Origin: an uncultured Alphaproteobacteria bacterium
GTDB lineage: Bacteria > Pseudomonadota > Alphaproteobacteria > HIMB59 > GCA-002718135
Direction: 5' to 3'
DNA length: 64,000 nucleotides
Assembly (NCBI GenBank): GCA_902570155.1
Contig: CACFXU010000009.1
Coordinates: forward strand, 1-64,000
This document shows, one piece after another, positions 1 to 9,628 of this stretch. The number at the start of each line of letters is the position of its first letter. Position 1 is the first letter of the stretch. A program made the position numbers and the translations under genes. The notes under the pieces were generated by a model. That model was not told where the DNA came from. It saw only the letters and a list, made by a program, of their open reading frames with translations, and did not search any database.

Positions 1-2
1 CT

Positions 3-104
3 TTTACAAATAAATCCGCTAAGTTTGGATCTGGTAAAAATGGAATTACGTGGGATCATAAAAAAGAAATAGATTCAACACCTGATGAGATTATTATTGA
101 ATGA
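3..104 (+). CDS. C-terminal fragment of an upstream gene (truncated by window edge)
   Basis: Open frame 3 from the window edge to TGA at 102-104 (FTNKSAKFGSGKNGITWDHKKEIDSTPDEIIIE*); family not recognised. Confidence 0.45.
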   Translation, partial: FTNKSAKFGSGKNGITWDHKKEIDSTPDEIIIE

Positions 105-131
105 TAAAATTAAGTTGATAAAACTATATTT

Positions 132-737
132 ATGGAAGAAATAAATTTTTGGTTTTCAATTGGCAGTACTTACACTTACCTATCAGTTAATAGGTTGCAT
201 GAAGTTGCAAAAAAAGAAAATATTAAATTTAATTGGCATCCCTTTAGTGTAAGAAAAATTATGATGGATATGGACAACATTCCATTCACTCCACCAGCTA
301 AAAAAATAAAATCAGATTACATGTGGAGAGATATTGAAAGACGCGCAAAATTTTATGGATTTGAAGCAAAGGTTCCTGCACCATACCCATTAAAAGAGTT
401 CGATTTGGCAAATCAAATAGCAATTCTTGGAATGAATGAAGGATGGGGAGTCGATTATGTTTTTAAAACATATCAAAGATGGTTTCAGCAAGGGAAAGAA
501 CCAGCTACACAACCAAATTTAAATGAAATCTTTCAAGAATTAAACTTGGATCCTGATACTACGATAAAGAAAGCTAATGAACAGGAAATAAAAGATAAAT
601 ATCTAAGCAATACTGAATATGCCTACAAAAAAGGAGTTTTTGGAAGTCCAACATTTATATACGATGGCACAGAAGTATTCTGGGGCGATGATAGACTTGA
701 AGATTGTATTAAATGGTTACGATTAAATGAAAAATAA
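132..737 (+). CDS. DsbA-family / 2-hydroxychromene-2-carboxylate isomerase-like protein
   Basis: Thioredoxin-fold HCCA isomerase pattern: N-terminal NFWFSIGSTYTYLS, C-terminal GVFGSPTFIYDGTEVFWGDDRL. Confidence 0.8.
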   Translation: MEEINFWFSIGSTYTYLSVNRLHEVAKKENIKFNWHPFSVRKIMMDMDNIPFTPPAKKIKSDYMWRDIERRAKFYGFEAKVPAPYPLKEFDLANQIAILGMNEGWGVDYVFKTYQRWFQQGKEPATQPNLNEIFQELNLDPDTTIKKANEQEIKDKYLSNTEYAYKKGVFGSPTFIYDGTEVFWGDDRLEDCIKWLRLNEK

Positions 738-825
738 TTATTTTTTAGTATTATAAATTAATACAAAAAGTTTTTACAGAATCTTTATCTTTAATATTTA
801 GTTTTTTATATTTGAAGGAGGATAA

Positions 826-1194
826 ATGAATCTTACTTTACTTTTCAAAATTCAAGGTGTTGTATTAATAGTTAATGGGTTGGGCTCATTATTTTTGGGA
901 TCAATTTGGATTGCACTTGGTACTGGTTGGGAAGCTACACCAGATTTAATTACATTTGGTCAGTTTACAGGAGTTGTGCTTTTTGTAGTTGGTATTTGGA
1001 GCTGGAGATTTCCTGATATTGCTGCAGAAAATCTTAAATCAATTGGAATGTTATTTGCTTTTGGTAGTCTTTTATTTACTGGGATTATCTTATTCCATAT
1101 TGTAACAGGAGTCATTGCGGGTGCTACACCGTATGTAAATGTTGTTTTAACTGCTTTATTTACGTTAGCTTTTTACATTTATAGTAGATCATAA
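826..1194 (+). CDS. small multi-pass membrane protein, unknown function
   Basis: ORF with strong upstream GGAGG and several hydrophobic segments; no family recognised. Confidence 0.6.
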   Translation: MNLTLLFKIQGVVLIVNGLGSLFLGSIWIALGTGWEATPDLITFGQFTGVVLFVVGIWSWRFPDIAAENLKSIGMLFAFGSLLFTGIILFHIVTGVIAGATPYVNVVLTALFTLAFYIYSRS

Positions 1195-1198
1195 TTAT

Positions 1199-1214
1199 GC
1201 GGGCATTTGCCCGC
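1199..1214 (+). terminator. hairpin GCGGGC-ATTT-GCCCGC, possible terminator
   Basis: Perfect 6-bp GC-rich stem just after the stop of 826-1194; T tract is weak. Confidence 0.5.
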
Positions 1215-1259
1215 TAATTTAAATTTTCTTCAATCAAAAAATCAATTATAGAGTTAATT

Positions 1260-1376
1260 ATGAAATTTTTTGAATATATTTTTCCTAAAGGTCAATGGTC
1301 TCTACTTAGAGTCGCAATTTTGTTTATAATATTTATGATATTAGATTTTATAGTTGTTTATTATAAAATTATATAA
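1260..1376 (+). CDS. possible small single-TM protein (38 aa)
   Basis: [38 protein letters not shown]; not in ORF track (too short). Confidence 0.35.
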   Translation: MKFFEYIFPKGQWSLLRVAILFIIFMILDFIVVYYKII

Positions 1377-1387
1377 GACTTTAATTC

Positions 1388-3202
1388 GTGGCAAGTGATT
1401 TATTATTTTCTCTCCGAGAAGTAGAAATTAAGTTTGGAAAAAAAGTAATTTTTCAAGATTTAAACCTAAATTTACACAAGGGTGATATGATTGCACTCGT
1501 GGGTAAGAATGGTGTTGGAAAAACTACCTTAATGAAAACAATTTATGGTGATCAAGATTTAGATACAGGAGAATTATGGAATTACCCTGGTCTTAAAGTT
1601 GGATACTTTAATCAAAAATTTGAAAAACTAGATAACAAAACCATTGAAGAGAATTTTTCAGACTTACTTAATGAACAAAACAAACATTTTGTTGATATAT
1701 TTTGCAATAAACTCAATTTAGATAAACTTGCTAATGTTGAAGATCTTTCAGGAGGTCAAAAAAGAAAAGTTTATTTAATTAGATCTTTATTAAAAGACTC
1801 CGATGTTTTGTTATTAGATGAGCCAACTAATCATCTAGATTTACAATGTATTGAATGGCTAGAAAGTTATTTACGTAATTTAAATAAGACAATTATATGT
1901 GTGAGTCATGATAGAACTTTTCTAAGCAATTTCACGAATAAAGTTTTTTGGATAGATAGAGGAAAATTACGAGTAAGCCCAAGAGGATTTAAGGATTTTG
2001 ACAAATGGTCAGAGGAGTTACTAGATCAAGAATATAGAGAATTGAGAAATAGAAAGCAATTTGTCAATATTGAACTTGAGTGGGCTAATAAAGGAGTAAA
2101 GGCGCGAGTTAAGCGGAATGAAAAAAGATTAAAAAGAGCAAAAGAATTAAAAGCGCAATTAGAAAAGGATGAAGCTTCTTATAGAAGTGCAATTAAATCT
2201 TTAAGACCGCAAGTTTCTAAAAAATCTACAGATCAATCTAAATTCATTGCTGAACTTCAGGAAGTTTTTGTGAAATATCCAAATCAAAGTGAATTTGTTT
2301 TTAAAAATTTATCCATTAAAATTTCAAAGAATGATCGTATTGGTCTTTTAGGAAATAATGGGAGTGGTAAATCAACTTTTCTACGTACAATTCTTAATGA
2401 AATAAAAATTTCTAAAGGTAAAATTAAGTTGAAAAAAAATTTAGAATTTTCTTATTTTGATCAGATGCGTAATGATCTTAATGGAAGAAAATCAATTAAA
2501 GATATTTTAGTTCCCTCTGGAGGTGATTATTTAAAAGTTCAAGGAAAAGATAGGCATGTTTGTAGCTATGTGAAAGATTTTCAGTTTGATCCTAAAAATG
2601 TTAACCATACGATACAAACATTATCAGGAGGAGAGCAAAATAGATTACTTTTGGCAAAAGTATTAGCTAATCCGAAGACTGGACTTATTTTAGATGAGCC
2701 AACAAATGACCTAGATTTAGAAACATTAGATCTATTAACTGAAATGCTATCCAATTATAATGGAACATTGCTAATAGTATCGCATGATCGAGATTTTTTA
2801 GATCAAACTGTAAATAAAATTTTACATTTCAAAGAAGATGGAAATGTTTCATTGTTTTTTGGAGGATATAGTGATTTTTTAAAATCTGAAAATCAACAAG
2901 TTGAGAAAAATAAAGAAATAAAAAAATCATATTCAGAAAACAACAAAGTAAAAAGTTCAAAACATAAATTATCGTATAAGTTTCAATATGAATTAGAGCA
3001 ATTACCAAACCAAATAAAAAATATTCAACAAGAATTAGAAGATATTAAAAATGAATTGAAGGATACAAACTTATATTTGGAAAATTTTGAACGCTATCAA
3101 GAAATAACTTCAAAAATGGAAAATCTTAATAGTGATCTAAATACAAAAGAAAATCGATGGTATGAATTAATTAAAATGGAAGAGGATCTAGTTAGTAATT
3201 AA
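1388..3202 (+). CDS. uup: ABC-F family ATP-binding protein (Uup-like)
   Basis: Two ABC domains: GKNGVGKTT / LSGGQKRK / LLLDEPTNHLD and GNNGSGKST / LSGGEQNR / LILDEPTNDLD; C-terminal coiled coil; GTG start. Confidence 0.88.
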   Translation: MASDLLFSLREVEIKFGKKVIFQDLNLNLHKGDMIALVGKNGVGKTTLMKTIYGDQDLDTGELWNYPGLKVGYFNQKFEKLDNKTIEENFSDLLNEQNKHFVDIFCNKLNLDKLANVEDLSGGQKRKVYLIRSLLKDSDVLLLDEPTNHLDLQCIEWLESYLRNLNKTIICVSHDRTFLSNFTNKVFWIDRGKLRVSPRGFKDFDKWSEELLDQEYRELRNRKQFVNIELEWANKGVKARVKRNEKRLKRAKELKAQLEKDEASYRSAIKSLRPQVSKKSTDQSKFIAELQEVFVKYPNQSEFVFKNLSIKISKNDRIGLLGNNGSGKSTFLRTILNEIKISKGKIKLKKNLEFSYFDQMRNDLNGRKSIKDILVPSGGDYLKVQGKDRHVCSYVKDFQFDPKNVNHTIQTLSGGEQNRLLLAKVLANPKTGLILDEPTNDLDLETLDLLTEMLSNYNGTLLIVSHDRDFLDQTVNKILHFKEDGNVSLFFGGYSDFLKSENQQVEKNKEIKKSYSENNKVKSSKHKLSYKFQYELEQLPNQIKNIQQELEDIKNELKDTNLYLENFERYQEITSKMENLNSDLNTKENRWYELIKMEEDLVSN

Positions 3203-3209
3203 GCGACAA

Positions 3210-3998
3210 TTAATATGCGCTAGTACTATCAGATTTAGTATCTACATCTTTCAATTCTTTTAATAAACTTTCAGCATGTGATGTCATCATTCTAAAATCA
3301 GAAAGTAAAGTGGTAAATTGAAAACCGTACTCCATCATTTCTTTCATATACTTTACTGATCCATTATGGATACCTGCAATCTTTCCTTTTTCTTTTGCTT
3401 TTTTTGCAATCATTTTAATATTTGAAAATACCGGATCTTCACGAACATCAAATTTAGGTGGCAAACCATAAGAAGAACTCATATCCGCAGGCCCAATATA
3501 AATGCCAGTTAAGTTTGGAACCGAGAGAATGGCATCTAAGTTCTCCACTGCTTGTTTTGTTTCGATCATTGCTAAACTTACAATATTATCATTTGCGTGT
3601 TGATAGTAATCTGAACCATAAACTACTTGAGCTCTCATAGGACCAAAACTTCTTTGGCCTATGGGAGGATAATAACAATATGAAACAAATTTTTCACAGT
3701 CTTCTTTAGTATTAATCATTGGCGCAATAATTCCTTGAACACCTAAATCTAACATTTTCATAATAATACCAGGTTCGTTCCATGGAACTCTTGTCATAGG
3801 TACAGTATCACTATTTGTTAATCCTTGAATCATTGCAATTGAACTTGAATAATCATTCTGGCCGTGCTGCATATCGATGGTTACTGAATCCCAACCCATT
3901 TTACCAAAGGCTTCTGCCGTAAAAGAATTAGGTATAGAAAGCCACGCATTGATAGATGCTTTATCTTTTTTCCAAATATCAAATAATTTGTTTTTCAT
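3210..3998 (-). CDS. HpcH/HpaI aldolase family protein
   Basis: WDSVTIDMQHGQNDY, GVQGIIAPMINTKEDCEKFV, YIGPADMSSSYG motifs of the class II HpcH/HpaI aldolase family. Confidence 0.85.
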   Translation of the reverse strand: MKNKLFDIWKKDKASINAWLSIPNSFTAEAFGKMGWDSVTIDMQHGQNDYSSSIAMIQGLTNSDTVPMTRVPWNEPGIIMKMLDLGVQGIIAPMINTKEDCEKFVSYCYYPPIGQRSFGPMRAQVVYGSDYYQHANDNIVSLAMIETKQAVENLDAILSVPNLTGIYIGPADMSSSYGLPPKFDVREDPVFSNIKMIAKKAKEKGKIAGIHNGSVKYMKEMMEYGFQFTTLLSDFRMMTSHAESLLKELKDVDTKSDSTSAY

Positions 3999-4295
3999 AA
4001 TTATGATTAGAATATAATAATAATTTATATTATATTATTACTATCCTTAAACATTATTTAATTTATAAAAACTATAAAATGATAAAATTTATAATTTGGT
4101 CTTTAATAGCAATTTTTTTAATAGTTATTTTTTATTTTTCTTTTAACTATTTTTTAAGTTTAATTAGGGATCAAATGATTTTTATGCTTTAGATTAATTT
4201 TTTGTCGCAATTCCTAATTTTCCTCGTTTTTTTGGATCAAAATATTTCATAAATAGATTTACAGGGTTTCTATTTGTAGTATAAATTTCTTATAT

Positions 4296-5633
4296 ATGGA
4301 GGAAATGATGAATAAAATTTTAAATATTTTTTTAACTTTTATTCTTACAGCTTTTTTCGCAACTTCAACATTTGCTGCCACTAAAGTAGTTTGGTGGATG
4401 GAAAGTAGTGCAGATACTGACCCTACAGTCCAAGAAATGATGTGTGATGCTTTTAATGCTGAACAAGATGAAGTAGAATTGGAATGCGTATTCAAAGAAG
4501 ACATTAATGATACTATCAGACCAGCTCTTTTATCTGGAAGTGGACCGGACATGTTTGATACACCTGGTGCTTCTTACATAAAAATTTACCAAGATGCAGG
4601 TCTTGTTAAATCTATGCAAGAGTATGCTGATCAATATGGTTGGCAAGATAAGCTTCTAGGTTGGGCTTACAACTCAGGAGTATTTGATGGTGAATTATAT
4701 TCAATTCCAAAAAACTATGAAACAATGATTTATTTTTATAATAAAACTTTGTTTGAAGAAAATGGATGGAGTACGCCAAATAATTTAGAAGAAGTTGAAT
4801 CTTTAGCTGCTAAAATTAAAGCCAAGGGAATGAATGTTTACGCGTATGGTTCTGCTGGATGGCAGCCAACTCACGAACATTTAGTAGGAAACTATTTCAA
4901 CACTTATGCTGGACCAGATAATGTCTATAAAGCATTAATTGGTGAAAAAAAGTGGACTGATCCAGAGTTTGTAGAAGCAATTGAACTTTTAAGAAAACAT
5001 ATGGTAGATGAAGGTTATTGGTCTGGGGATTTAGAGACATATTATTCTTTAGATTGGGATGATTTTAATAACGAGTTTGCTACTAGAGGTTCTGCGATGC
5101 TCATGATTGGAACTTGGGGTTTCAATGTAACGGCAACGAATTTTGGAGAATCTTCTGATGATTGGGATTGGAATCCTTTACCGATTCTAAATTCTCAAGC
5201 AGGAAGTGCTCCTAATTACCAACTTGCAACAGGTGGAACAATGTCCATTAATGCAGCATCTAAAAATGCTGATGGAGCTGCAAAAGTAATTGATTGGATT
5301 CTTTCTGATAAAGCAAGAGCTCTTAAAGTTACGGGTAGTTTAGGTTATGGTGCTTGGTTGTTACCACTAAAATATACTGATGCTGACTTTGATCCTAATA
5401 TTGATCCAAGACAAAAAAGATTCTTAACTGAATTCGCAGAAGCTTCTGATTCTGGAAACTATGGATATACAACATGGACTTTCTATCCGAATGATCCAGG
5501 TGTTCATATTTGGAAAGATATGGAAGTGGTTTGGGCTGGAGATATTACTCCACTTGAATTTATGGAAGAATCTCAAAGACTTTGGGATCAAGCTCGTGCA
5601 GACGATGCATTAGTTCCAGTTGGAAAAAGATAA
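4296..5633 (+). CDS. ABC carbohydrate transporter substrate-binding protein
   Basis: Signal peptide (ILNIFLTFILTAFFATSTFAAT), family-1 extracellular solute-binding protein pattern, followed by two MalF/MalG-type permeases; probable start at 4308 or 4311 after GGAGG. Confidence 0.88.
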   Translation: MEEMMNKILNIFLTFILTAFFATSTFAATKVVWWMESSADTDPTVQEMMCDAFNAEQDEVELECVFKEDINDTIRPALLSGSGPDMFDTPGASYIKIYQDAGLVKSMQEYADQYGWQDKLLGWAYNSGVFDGELYSIPKNYETMIYFYNKTLFEENGWSTPNNLEEVESLAAKIKAKGMNVYAYGSAGWQPTHEHLVGNYFNTYAGPDNVYKALIGEKKWTDPEFVEAIELLRKHMVDEGYWSGDLETYYSLDWDDFNNEFATRGSAMLMIGTWGFNVTATNFGESSDDWDWNPLPILNSQAGSAPNYQLATGGTMSINAASKNADGAAKVIDWILSDKARALKVTGSLGYGAWLLPLKYTDADFDPNIDPRQKRFLTEFAEASDSGNYGYTTWTFYPNDPGVHIWKDMEVVWAGDITPLEFMEESQRLWDQARADDALVPVGKR

Positions 5634-5645
5634 TTTATAAATTTA

Positions 5646-5672
5646 AATAAGGGGAAATATTTTCCCCTTATT
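5646..5672 (+). promoter_or_regulatory. intercistronic hairpin (TAAGGGGAAA-TAT-TTTCCCCTTA) between SBP and permease
   Basis: Near-perfect inverted repeat of >=10 bp in the SBP-permease gap; T-poor 3' side suggests mRNA processing/stabilisation or a partial terminator. Confidence 0.7.
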
Positions 5673-5687
5673 AAAAATAATAAAATT

Positions 5688-6566
5688 ATGCCAAAATTTT
5701 TAACAAGTATAAATGCAATTTCCTGGTACTTTTTATTTCCAGTAATATTTATTCATTTCTTTGTGGTGATGTTTCCATCGGTACTAAGTTTATTGTTATG
5801 TTTAACGGACTGGAATGGTTTTGGCAGAATAAATTACGTTGGATTAGAAAACTTTCAAGAATTATTTAGAGACCGTGTTTTCAAGAAAGCAGTTAAACAC
5901 AACATAATTTGGACAGTAATGTTCTTAACAATACCAGTAATCGTAGCACTTATTATAGCCTATCTTTTAACTGGAATTAAAAGAGGACAACTTTTTTATA
6001 GGCTAGTATATTTTTTTCCATATATTCTAGCCAGTATCGTTAACTGTTTGATTTGGAGATACATATTCCATCCAAGACATGGTTTAGGTGGTTGGTTTGA
6101 GAATCAAGGTATTGATTTTCTTGCTAAGTCACCTTTTGCAATGAAGGAGACTGCTTTATACGCTGTTGCCTGGGTAGATATGTGGCACTTCTGGGGCTTC
6201 TTAGTTATTATTTATTTAACTGGAATGTATCAAGTTGATGACTCTCTTTATGAAGCAGCAGATATTGAAGGAGCAACAAAATTTCAAAAATTTAGATACA
6301 TTACTTTACCAATGATACGTCCAATTTTTGTTTTATCTTTAATAATTATCATTATCTGGTCTGTCCCAACATTTGATTATGTATACATTTTAACAATGGG
6401 TGGACCAGCATATAGTTCTGAAGTTGTAGCAAATCATCTGTACTCTCAAGCCTTTCAACGAATGAATGTTGGTTATGCATCTACTATAGGTGTTATGATG
6501 TTCTTCTATGTCGGTATTATAGTTGGTTTTTTTGCAATTTTAAGGCGGATGGGTTGGGAGGTATAA
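5688..6566 (+). CDS. ABC sugar transporter permease (MalF/UgpA-like)
   Basis: EAADIEGATKFQKFRYITLPMIRP (EAA motif), 6 TM pattern. Confidence 0.88.
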   Translation: MPKFLTSINAISWYFLFPVIFIHFFVVMFPSVLSLLLCLTDWNGFGRINYVGLENFQELFRDRVFKKAVKHNIIWTVMFLTIPVIVALIIAYLLTGIKRGQLFYRLVYFFPYILASIVNCLIWRYIFHPRHGLGGWFENQGIDFLAKSPFAMKETALYAVAWVDMWHFWGFLVIIYLTGMYQVDDSLYEAADIEGATKFQKFRYITLPMIRPIFVLSLIIIIIWSVPTFDYVYILTMGGPAYSSEVVANHLYSQAFQRMNVGYASTIGVMMFFYVGIIVGFFAILRRMGWEV

Positions 6567-6574
6567 GATTATAA

Positions 6575-7417
6575 ATGGCAACTGCAAGATTTAGACAAAG
6601 ATCTAGCTATATAAATCATGCCATTTTGATTTTTATGGCTTTAACAATCATTTTACCATTACTAGTTTTAGCTTTTAATTCTATAAAACCATCTTCTGAA
6701 TTTGGTGCAAATCCTTTAGGTTTTCCAAATGAAATAAGATTAATGAATTATTATGATGCTTGGGTGAATGGAAATTACACTCAAATATTTATGAATTCAC
6801 TTACTTTAGTTATCGGGACATTGATATTAAATTTGACTGTTTCAGGCCTTGCTGCTTTCAGTTTGGCAGTTTTAAATCCAAGAGGAATTCAAACGATTGT
6901 TGTTGGCTTATACCTTTTAGTTGGAATAAGTATTCCTGCTCAATTATTTATTTTACCATTATTTTTAATGTGGAAGAGTTTATATCTCTTAGATACAAGA
7001 ATAGGATTAATTATTATTTATAGTGCGTTGAATGCCCCCTTTGCAACTTTCTTAATTCGATCTTATATGTTGCAATTGCCTACAGAACTTTTTGAAGCTG
7101 CTAAGTTAGATGGAGCATCTGTGATGCAGTTATTTACAAGAGTTGCCCTTCCTTTATCTTGGCCAGTTTTTTTAACAACAGCACTTATTGTGTCATTAAC
7201 AGTTTGGAATGAGTTTTTATTTGCTATTACTTTTATTATTACTGATGAGTACAAACCTATTTCGTCAATTTTGTTTACATTCCAAAGTAGATTTGCAAAT
7301 GATTACGGATTGGTGAGTGCAGCGTCTATTTTAATGGCAGCACCAATTGCTATTTTATTTATGTTTTTCCAAAGAAGGTTTATTGCTGGTTTAACGAGTG
7401 GAGCAACTAAAGGTTAA
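6575..7417 (+). CDS. ABC sugar transporter permease (MalG/UgpE-like)
   Basis: FEAAKLDGASVMQLFTRVALPLSWP EAA motif, 6 TM pattern. Confidence 0.88.
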   Translation: MATARFRQRSSYINHAILIFMALTIILPLLVLAFNSIKPSSEFGANPLGFPNEIRLMNYYDAWVNGNYTQIFMNSLTLVIGTLILNLTVSGLAAFSLAVLNPRGIQTIVVGLYLLVGISIPAQLFILPLFLMWKSLYLLDTRIGLIIIYSALNAPFATFLIRSYMLQLPTELFEAAKLDGASVMQLFTRVALPLSWPVFLTTALIVSLTVWNEFLFAITFIITDEYKPISSILFTFQSRFANDYGLVSAASILMAAPIAILFMFFQRRFIAGLTSGATKG

Positions 7418-7445
7418 TTTATAAAACGGGAGTAATTTTTATTAA

Positions 7446-9605
7446 ATGGAACTAAATAAAACCTATGAAGATAAAGTATATGCAGGTGTTTTAGGAAAAG
7501 TAATTGGTGTTTATTTAGGCCGTCCTTTTGAGGGTTGGCACTATGATAGAATCATGGAGGAGCTGGGTCCAATTAATTACTATGTAAATGATAAGTTAAA
7601 TTTTCCTCTTCATGTTACTGACGATGATTTAACAGGAACATTTAGATTTATTAATGCTTTAAAACATTTTAATTATGATAAAAATATCACTGCAAAGCAA
7701 ATTGGACAAACCTGGCTCAATTATTGCTTAGAGAATCAAACTGTTCTTGCTTGGAGAGGTAGAGGGGTTCTGACGGAACCAACTGCATATATGAACCTAA
7801 AACAAGGAATTCACGCACCTGAAAGTGGATCAATTAAGTTAAATGGAAAAATTATGGCTGAACAAATTGGTGCACAAATATTTATAGATGGTTTTGGACT
7901 AGTATCACCTGGAGATCCAGAATTAGCAGTGGAACTTGCGAAAAAAGCAGGAAGTGTGAGTCATGATGGAGAATCAATTTATGGAGCTCAAGTAGTTGCA
8001 GCAATTGAAGCTTACTCATTTATTGAAACTGACATAAAAAAAATAATTGAAGAAAGTAAAAAGTTTATTCCTAAGGAATCAGAAATTTTTAAACTTATTT
8101 CAGATATACAAAATTGGAGTTCTGGAAATATAGATTGGGAACAGGCAAGAATTAAAATTGATGAAAAATATGGATATAGTAAATTTCCTATGAATCCTCA
8201 TATTGTACCTAATCATGCACTAATTATTTTGTCTCTATTATTTGGAGATGACAACTTTCAAAAATCTTTAATGATTGCTAATACAGCCGGTTGGGATACA
8301 GATTGTAATTCAGGGAATGTTGGCTGCATATTAGGTATTAAAAATGGACTTGATGGAATAAAAGATGGTCCAGATTATATTTCACCAGTAAATGACATAA
8401 TTTATTTACCAACTGCATATGGTGGAGAAACAATGAGCGATGCCTTAATTGAAACTCAAAATATAATAAATATTGCTAGAGGTATGAATGGGTTAGATTT
8501 AAAAAAGGTAAAAAATAATGCTCGATACAATTTTGAAATGGAGGAATCTACTCAGGGATGGATTGTTGAACAAAGCCATGATAATAATTTAAACACAACT
8601 ATATCTAATTCGGAATTTCATTCTGAAATTGGAACAAGAGCTTTAGAAGTAAGTTTTTCAAATTTATCGGTAGGCCTTTCAAGTGAAGTATACGTAGAAA
8701 GTTTTTTTCCTAAGTGGTTTAAAAATCTTAAAGGATATCAAGTTGAAAGATATTTTCATTATGATTATGTTGCTTGTCCAACAGTTTACTCAGGTCAAAA
8801 AATTATAACTGAAATTACTTCAAATAGTGAATCAAATTTAAATATAAGTCTTTTTATCAAATATTGGGGAAAAGATGATGAGCTAATTAAAGTTTCATCT
8901 GAATACTATAATTTTCAACATAATGAAAAGAATTTAATTGAGTGGACTGTTCCTGACACATTCACAAATCCAATTGCTCAACTAGGCATAAGTATTAATT
9001 CCGATAAATCCAATTCAGGAAAAATTTTCATTAATTATCTTGATATTCAAGGTTCACCCAAAATAACATTTACAAAACCTGATCATATTGAACCTCCTAA
9101 AAGAGGGGAATTACCAAAAGAAAACTATTATGGTCAATTATGGAAAAAAGCTTGGGTTAAAGATATTGAAAAATGGGAATTTAGAACTCCTCATTTTACT
9201 ATAGTACAAGGTATAGGGAGAGGGCATATAATGATAGGAACATCTTCATGGAAAAATTATTCCGTTTCTTCAAAATTATCTGTATCGGTTGCAAGTGCAG
9301 CAGGAATAATGATTAGATCCCAAGGTCTTAAAAGATATTATTCACTTGAAATAAGCCCTCAAAATAAACTTAAAATAAATAAAATGGAATATGAAATAAA
9401 AACCTTAAAAGAAATAGATATGAATTTCGAGTTTTTTAAAGAATATGATCTTAAGTTTGTTGCAAATAATAATAAACTAGAAGGATATGTTGATGGAAAA
9501 CTGATGATAAAAGTAGAAGATAATGATAATTATTTTGAGCATGGAATGATAGGATTAATGGTTGAAAATGGTTCAGTAAGAACAGACGCAATCAAAGTAG
9601 AATAA
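7446..9605 (+). CDS. ADP-ribosylglycohydrolase-family protein with C-terminal lectin/laminin-G-like region (paralog 1)
   Basis: DraG-type motifs VTDDDLTGTF and NTAGWDTDCNSGNVGCILG; about 350 C-terminal residues beyond the hydrolase domain, rich in predicted beta strands. Confidence 0.82.
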   Translation: MELNKTYEDKVYAGVLGKVIGVYLGRPFEGWHYDRIMEELGPINYYVNDKLNFPLHVTDDDLTGTFRFINALKHFNYDKNITAKQIGQTWLNYCLENQTVLAWRGRGVLTEPTAYMNLKQGIHAPESGSIKLNGKIMAEQIGAQIFIDGFGLVSPGDPELAVELAKKAGSVSHDGESIYGAQVVAAIEAYSFIETDIKKIIEESKKFIPKESEIFKLISDIQNWSSGNIDWEQARIKIDEKYGYSKFPMNPHIVPNHALIILSLLFGDDNFQKSLMIANTAGWDTDCNSGNVGCILGIKNGLDGIKDGPDYISPVNDIIYLPTAYGGETMSDALIETQNIINIARGMNGLDLKKVKNNARYNFEMEESTQGWIVEQSHDNNLNTTISNSEFHSEIGTRALEVSFSNLSVGLSSEVYVESFFPKWFKNLKGYQVERYFHYDYVACPTVYSGQKIITEITSNSESNLNISLFIKYWGKDDELIKVSSEYYNFQHNEKNLIEWTVPDTFTNPIAQLGISINSDKSNSGKIFINYLDIQGSPKITFTKPDHIEPPKRGELPKENYYGQLWKKAWVKDIEKWEFRTPHFTIVQGIGRGHIMIGTSSWKNYSVSSKLSVSVASAAGIMIRSQGLKRYYSLEISPQNKLKINKMEYEIKTLKEIDMNFEFFKEYDLKFVANNNKLEGYVDGKLMIKVEDNDNYFEHGMIGLMVENGSVRTDAIKVE

Positions 9606-9628
9606 AAATCAATTACAAAAGGGAAATT

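Noticed and set aside
4259-4552. Minus-strand ORF of 97 aa
   Set aside because: Antisense to the start of the sugar-binding protein gene; no recognisable features
6760-7254. Extra ORFs at 6760-7023 (+) and 7063-7254 (-)
   Set aside because: Out-of-frame or antisense inside the MalG-type permease
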